NCBI RefSeq assembly: GCF_018494065.1 | Contig: NZ_JABBFR010000011.1 | Coordinates: 1 to 64,000 of the forward strand | Length of the DNA stretch: 64,000 nt | Direction of reading: 5' to 3' | Source of the DNA: Rosenbergiella gaditana | Lineage (GTDB): Bacteria; Pseudomonadota; Gammaproteobacteria; Enterobacterales; Enterobacteriaceae | In this document: in pieces, positions 61,919 to 64,000 of the stretch | Layout: every line of letters begins with the position of its first letter | Position numbering within the stretch: position 1 is the stretch's first letter | The notes under the pieces: generated by a model | Seen by the model: only the letters and a program-made list of their open reading frames with translations | What the model was told of the DNA's origin: nothing | Database searches by the model: none | Translations under genes and position numbers: made by a program

Positions 61919-63055
61919 TTACGGCAAATGAGGAAGGCGCAAATACTCTTCGCTTTGCATCTCCTGAAGACGAGATAAGCAACGTTGGTATTCAAATTTC
62001 AATTGATTACCTTGATAGATATCTTCCAACGCCACTTCCGCAGAAACGACAAGTTTAACATGTCTTTCGTAGAATTCATCTATCATTGCAAGAAATCGAC
62101 GTGCGTGATCTTCGGTCTGGGGGGTTAATTGCCGTACGTCGAGTAATAAAACGGTATGAAACTGCTGAGAAAGCGCGATGTAGTCGTGTTGACTGCGGTT
62201 TTCACCACATAACACGCTAAATCGAATCGCTAGAACACCTTCCGCGACATGCTCGGTCTTCATGGCACGGTGATTAATCTCCAGTACCGGTGAAGGAGCT
62301 TGCGCAAACTCACTCCCTGAGAGATTTTTGAATAGCGACCCAATCGCTTCGTGGGTCTCGTCGTTAAGCGGTGATTTCCAGAGATGAGCCGCCGTAAGTG
62401 CGCGTAAGCGGTAGTCTACTCCTGCATCAACATTCATGACTTGGCAATGTTTCTTTATCTGCTCAATGGCAGGTAAAAAGCGCGCGCGCTGCAATCCATT
62501 TCGATAGAGCTGGTCGGGGGGGATATTCGAGGTAGCCACCAAGGTAATTCCCTGTTGAAACAACGCTTCCATTAAGGTACCAAGCAACATAGCATCAGTA
62601 ATATCAGAGACAAAAAACTCATCAAAACATAATAGATCCGTCTGCTCGCGAAAGCGCTCGGCAATTATAAGCAAGGGATCACTATGGCCTTGTAGCTGGC
62701 TCAATTCCTCATGAACCCGCAGCATAAAGCGATGGAAATGCAACCGTAATTTACGGTCGCCCGGAACGGATTGGTAAAACATATCCATGATCCAGGTTTT
62801 ACCTCGACCCACTCCTCCCCACATATATAAGCCTTGAACCGGTTGTTCGCTGCTCTCACTACGCTGGAAAAGTTTTGAAAAGCGGCCTAAAAGCCCTTTT
62901 TTATCCGTCGATATTGTACCCGTTTGCTGACGGGCGATTAACGCTTTTTGGATACTATCAAGTTCAGTTACCGCGGCTTTTTGTACATCATCGGGCTGGT
63001 AGTCGCCCTGCTCAAGTGCTTGTTGGTAACGAGCCAGTGGAGAAATGGTTTGCAT
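61919..63055 (-). CDS. zapE: Cell division AFG1-type ATPase ZapE
   Basis: A 378-residue AFG1-like P-loop ATPase that modulates the Z ring under low oxygen or heat. Walker A is MWGGVGRGKTWIMD, the conserved RLHFHRFM follows, and Walker B is LLCFDEFFVSD. The start MQTISPLARYQQAL matches E. coli; an in-frame Met 11 codons upstream is less conserved. It is divergent from zapG. Confidence 0.95.
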   Translation of the reverse strand: MQTISPLARYQQALEQGDYQPDDVQKAAVTELDSIQKALIARQQTGTISTDKKGLLGRFSKLFQRSESSEQPVQGLYMWGGVGRGKTWIMDMFYQSVPGDRKLRLHFHRFMLRVHEELSQLQGHSDPLLIIAERFREQTDLLCFDEFFVSDITDAMLLGTLMEALFQQGITLVATSNIPPDQLYRNGLQRARFLPAIEQIKKHCQVMNVDAGVDYRLRALTAAHLWKSPLNDETHEAIGSLFKNLSGSEFAQAPSPVLEINHRAMKTEHVAEGVLAIRFSVLCGENRSQHDYIALSQQFHTVLLLDVRQLTPQTEDHARRFLAMIDEFYERHVKLVVSAEVALEDIYQGNQLKFEYQRCLSRLQEMQSEEYLRLPHLP

Positions 63056-63254
63056 AGTGGGTACCGTTAAGAGATTCAAAGACAACAATCACAACGTTGA
63101 AAACCGCTATACAGTACGCCAGGTTAACTCAGGATTCCACATCCTGAGCATTAACAGGTATAGTGAGGTAAACTATTTTCGACTAGCATCTTACCTAAAA
63201 TAGGTAATTGCTTATCGTCGTCCCCTTAGAACAACGGATATTATGGGAGTCATT

Positions 63255-63653
63255 ATGACCTGGGAATATGGGCTTATCGGATTAATTGTCGGCGTAATCG
63301 TTGGAGTTGTTATCACACGTTTTGGTAGCCGTAAACTGCGTGATCAGCACGCGTTACAGTACGAATTAGAAAAAACCAAAGATGAACTCAAAGAGTTGAA
63401 ACAAGAACTAAATGGTCACTTTACTCGTAGTGCTGAACTGCTCGAAAATATGTCACAGAATTACCAAGAGCTTTATCAACATATGTCGAGCACCACTAAA
63501 GAATTATTACCAGAGCAAGCGGCACAAAGTAACCCGTTCATTTGGCAGCAGAGTGCAAAAAGCGCTGAATCTGATAATGGATTAGCGGAAATGCCGCGAG
63601 ATTACTCTGAAAAATCGTCAGGCTTACTAAGAAGTTCTAACACTGATAAATAA
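63255..63653 (+). CDS. zapG: Z-ring associated protein ZapG (YhcB)
   Basis: A 132-residue inner-membrane protein with one span (YGLIGLIVGVIVGVVITRF) and a long coiled coil (ELEKTKDELKELKQEL). It ends MPRDYSEKSSGLLRSS, like E. coli YhcB, which links envelope synthesis and division. The ATG at 63255 matches E. coli MTWEY; an in-frame ATG four codons earlier exists. Confidence 0.93.
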   Translation: MTWEYGLIGLIVGVIVGVVITRFGSRKLRDQHALQYELEKTKDELKELKQELNGHFTRSAELLENMSQNYQELYQHMSSTTKELLPEQAAQSNPFIWQQSAKSAESDNGLAEMPRDYSEKSSGLLRSSNTDK

Positions 63654-63666
63654 TCGTTGAGGGTCA

Positions 63667-64000
63667 ATGATGAAAAAAAATCGTACCCCCTTAGCGCTAG
63701 CAATAGCGCTGAGTATTAGCTTGGGTATGGCTTACCTACCAGCTTCGTATGCGACTTTACCTGCACAAGTTGGTGATCAGCCCTTACCTTCCCTCGCGCC
63801 AATGCTTGCTAAAACGCTGCCTTCTGTCGTCAGTGTTCAAGTCAGTGGTACGACGACGGAAAGTCAAGATCAGCAACTTCCAGAGCCCTTAAAACGTTTT
63901 CTTGGCCAAACTCCCCAACCGCAACAGCCAACACCGTTTCAAGGTTTAGGATCAGGTGTCATCATTGACGCTAAAAATGGCTACATTCTTACTAATAATC
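63667..64000 (+). CDS. degQ: Periplasmic serine endoprotease DegQ (5' part only)
   Basis: The first 111 codons of a HtrA-family protease, cut by the window end. A signal peptide (KNRTPLALAIALSISLGMAYLPASYA) precedes PLPSLAPMLAKTLPSVVSVQV, then a Gln/Pro-rich loop and GLGSGVIIDAKNGYILTNN, which leads to the catalytic His just outside the window. The short Q-linker and place behind zapG favour DegQ over DegP. The start may be the second ATG (63670). Confidence 0.9.
   Translation, partial: MMKKNRTPLALAIALSISLGMAYLPASYATLPAQVGDQPLPSLAPMLAKTLPSVVSVQVSGTTTESQDQQLPEPLKRFLGQTPQPQQPTPFQGLGSGVIIDAKNGYILTNN

Overview
The window is a chromosomal segment of a member of the Enterobacterales. The order glmM-folP-ftsH-rlmE / yhbY / greA / dacB, obgE-rpmA-rplU / ispB / sfsB / murA-ibaG-mlaBCDEF / yrbG-kdsD-kdsC-lptCAB-rpoN-ptsN-rapZ-npr / mtgA / arcZ-arcB / gltBD / sspBA / rpsI-rplM / zapE / zapG-degQ is the E. 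coli 69-72 min backbone. Protein divergence and several missing backbone genes (yhbE, hpf, yrbL, elbB, yhcC) suggest a relative outside the Escherichia/Salmonella core, perhaps Erwiniaceae-like. The genus cannot be fixed from this sequence alone.

Region 1 (1-6708) is the end of an AT-rich integrated island. It sits at the 3' end of tRNA-Leu(GAG) (leuU), next to a P4-type tyrosine integrase. It carries a two-gene McrBC-like restriction module (an AAA+ ATPase followed by a DUF2357/PD-(D/E)XK nuclease), a decayed IS3-family orfA, and a small protein with two CxxC knuckles around a glycine zipper. The distal att site was not found and must lie left of the window. The rebuilt tRNA has a U-U mismatch in its acceptor stem, as expected if its 3' end came with the island.

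Region 2 (6709-15007) is backbone: leuU, secG, glmM, folP, ftsH, rlmE, yhbY, greA and dacB. It serves translation, cell-wall precursor and folate synthesis, membrane proteolysis and transcript cleavage.

Region 3 (15012-31702) is a complete but streamlined enterobactin locus placed between dacB and obgE, which are neighbours in E. coli. It is arranged fepA< / fes-entF> / <fepC-fepG-fepD-fepB / entC-entE-entB-entA-entH>. Two near-perfect Fur boxes lie in the two divergent intergenic regions. entD (phosphopantetheinyl transferase), ybdZ (MbtH-like), fepE and entS (exporter), which belong to the E. coli locus, are absent here.

Region 4 (31704-64000) returns to the backbone: ribosome assembly (obgE, rpmA, rplU), octaprenyl-PP synthesis, murA, the Mla phospholipid transporter, Kdo and LPS-export genes, sigma-54 with the nitrogen PTS, mtgA, the anaerobic sensor kinase arcB with the sRNA ArcZ at its 3' end, glutamate synthase, stringent starvation proteins, rpsI-rplM, zapE, zapG and the truncated start of degQ. 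No CRISPR array, rRNA operon or intact transposon was seen.
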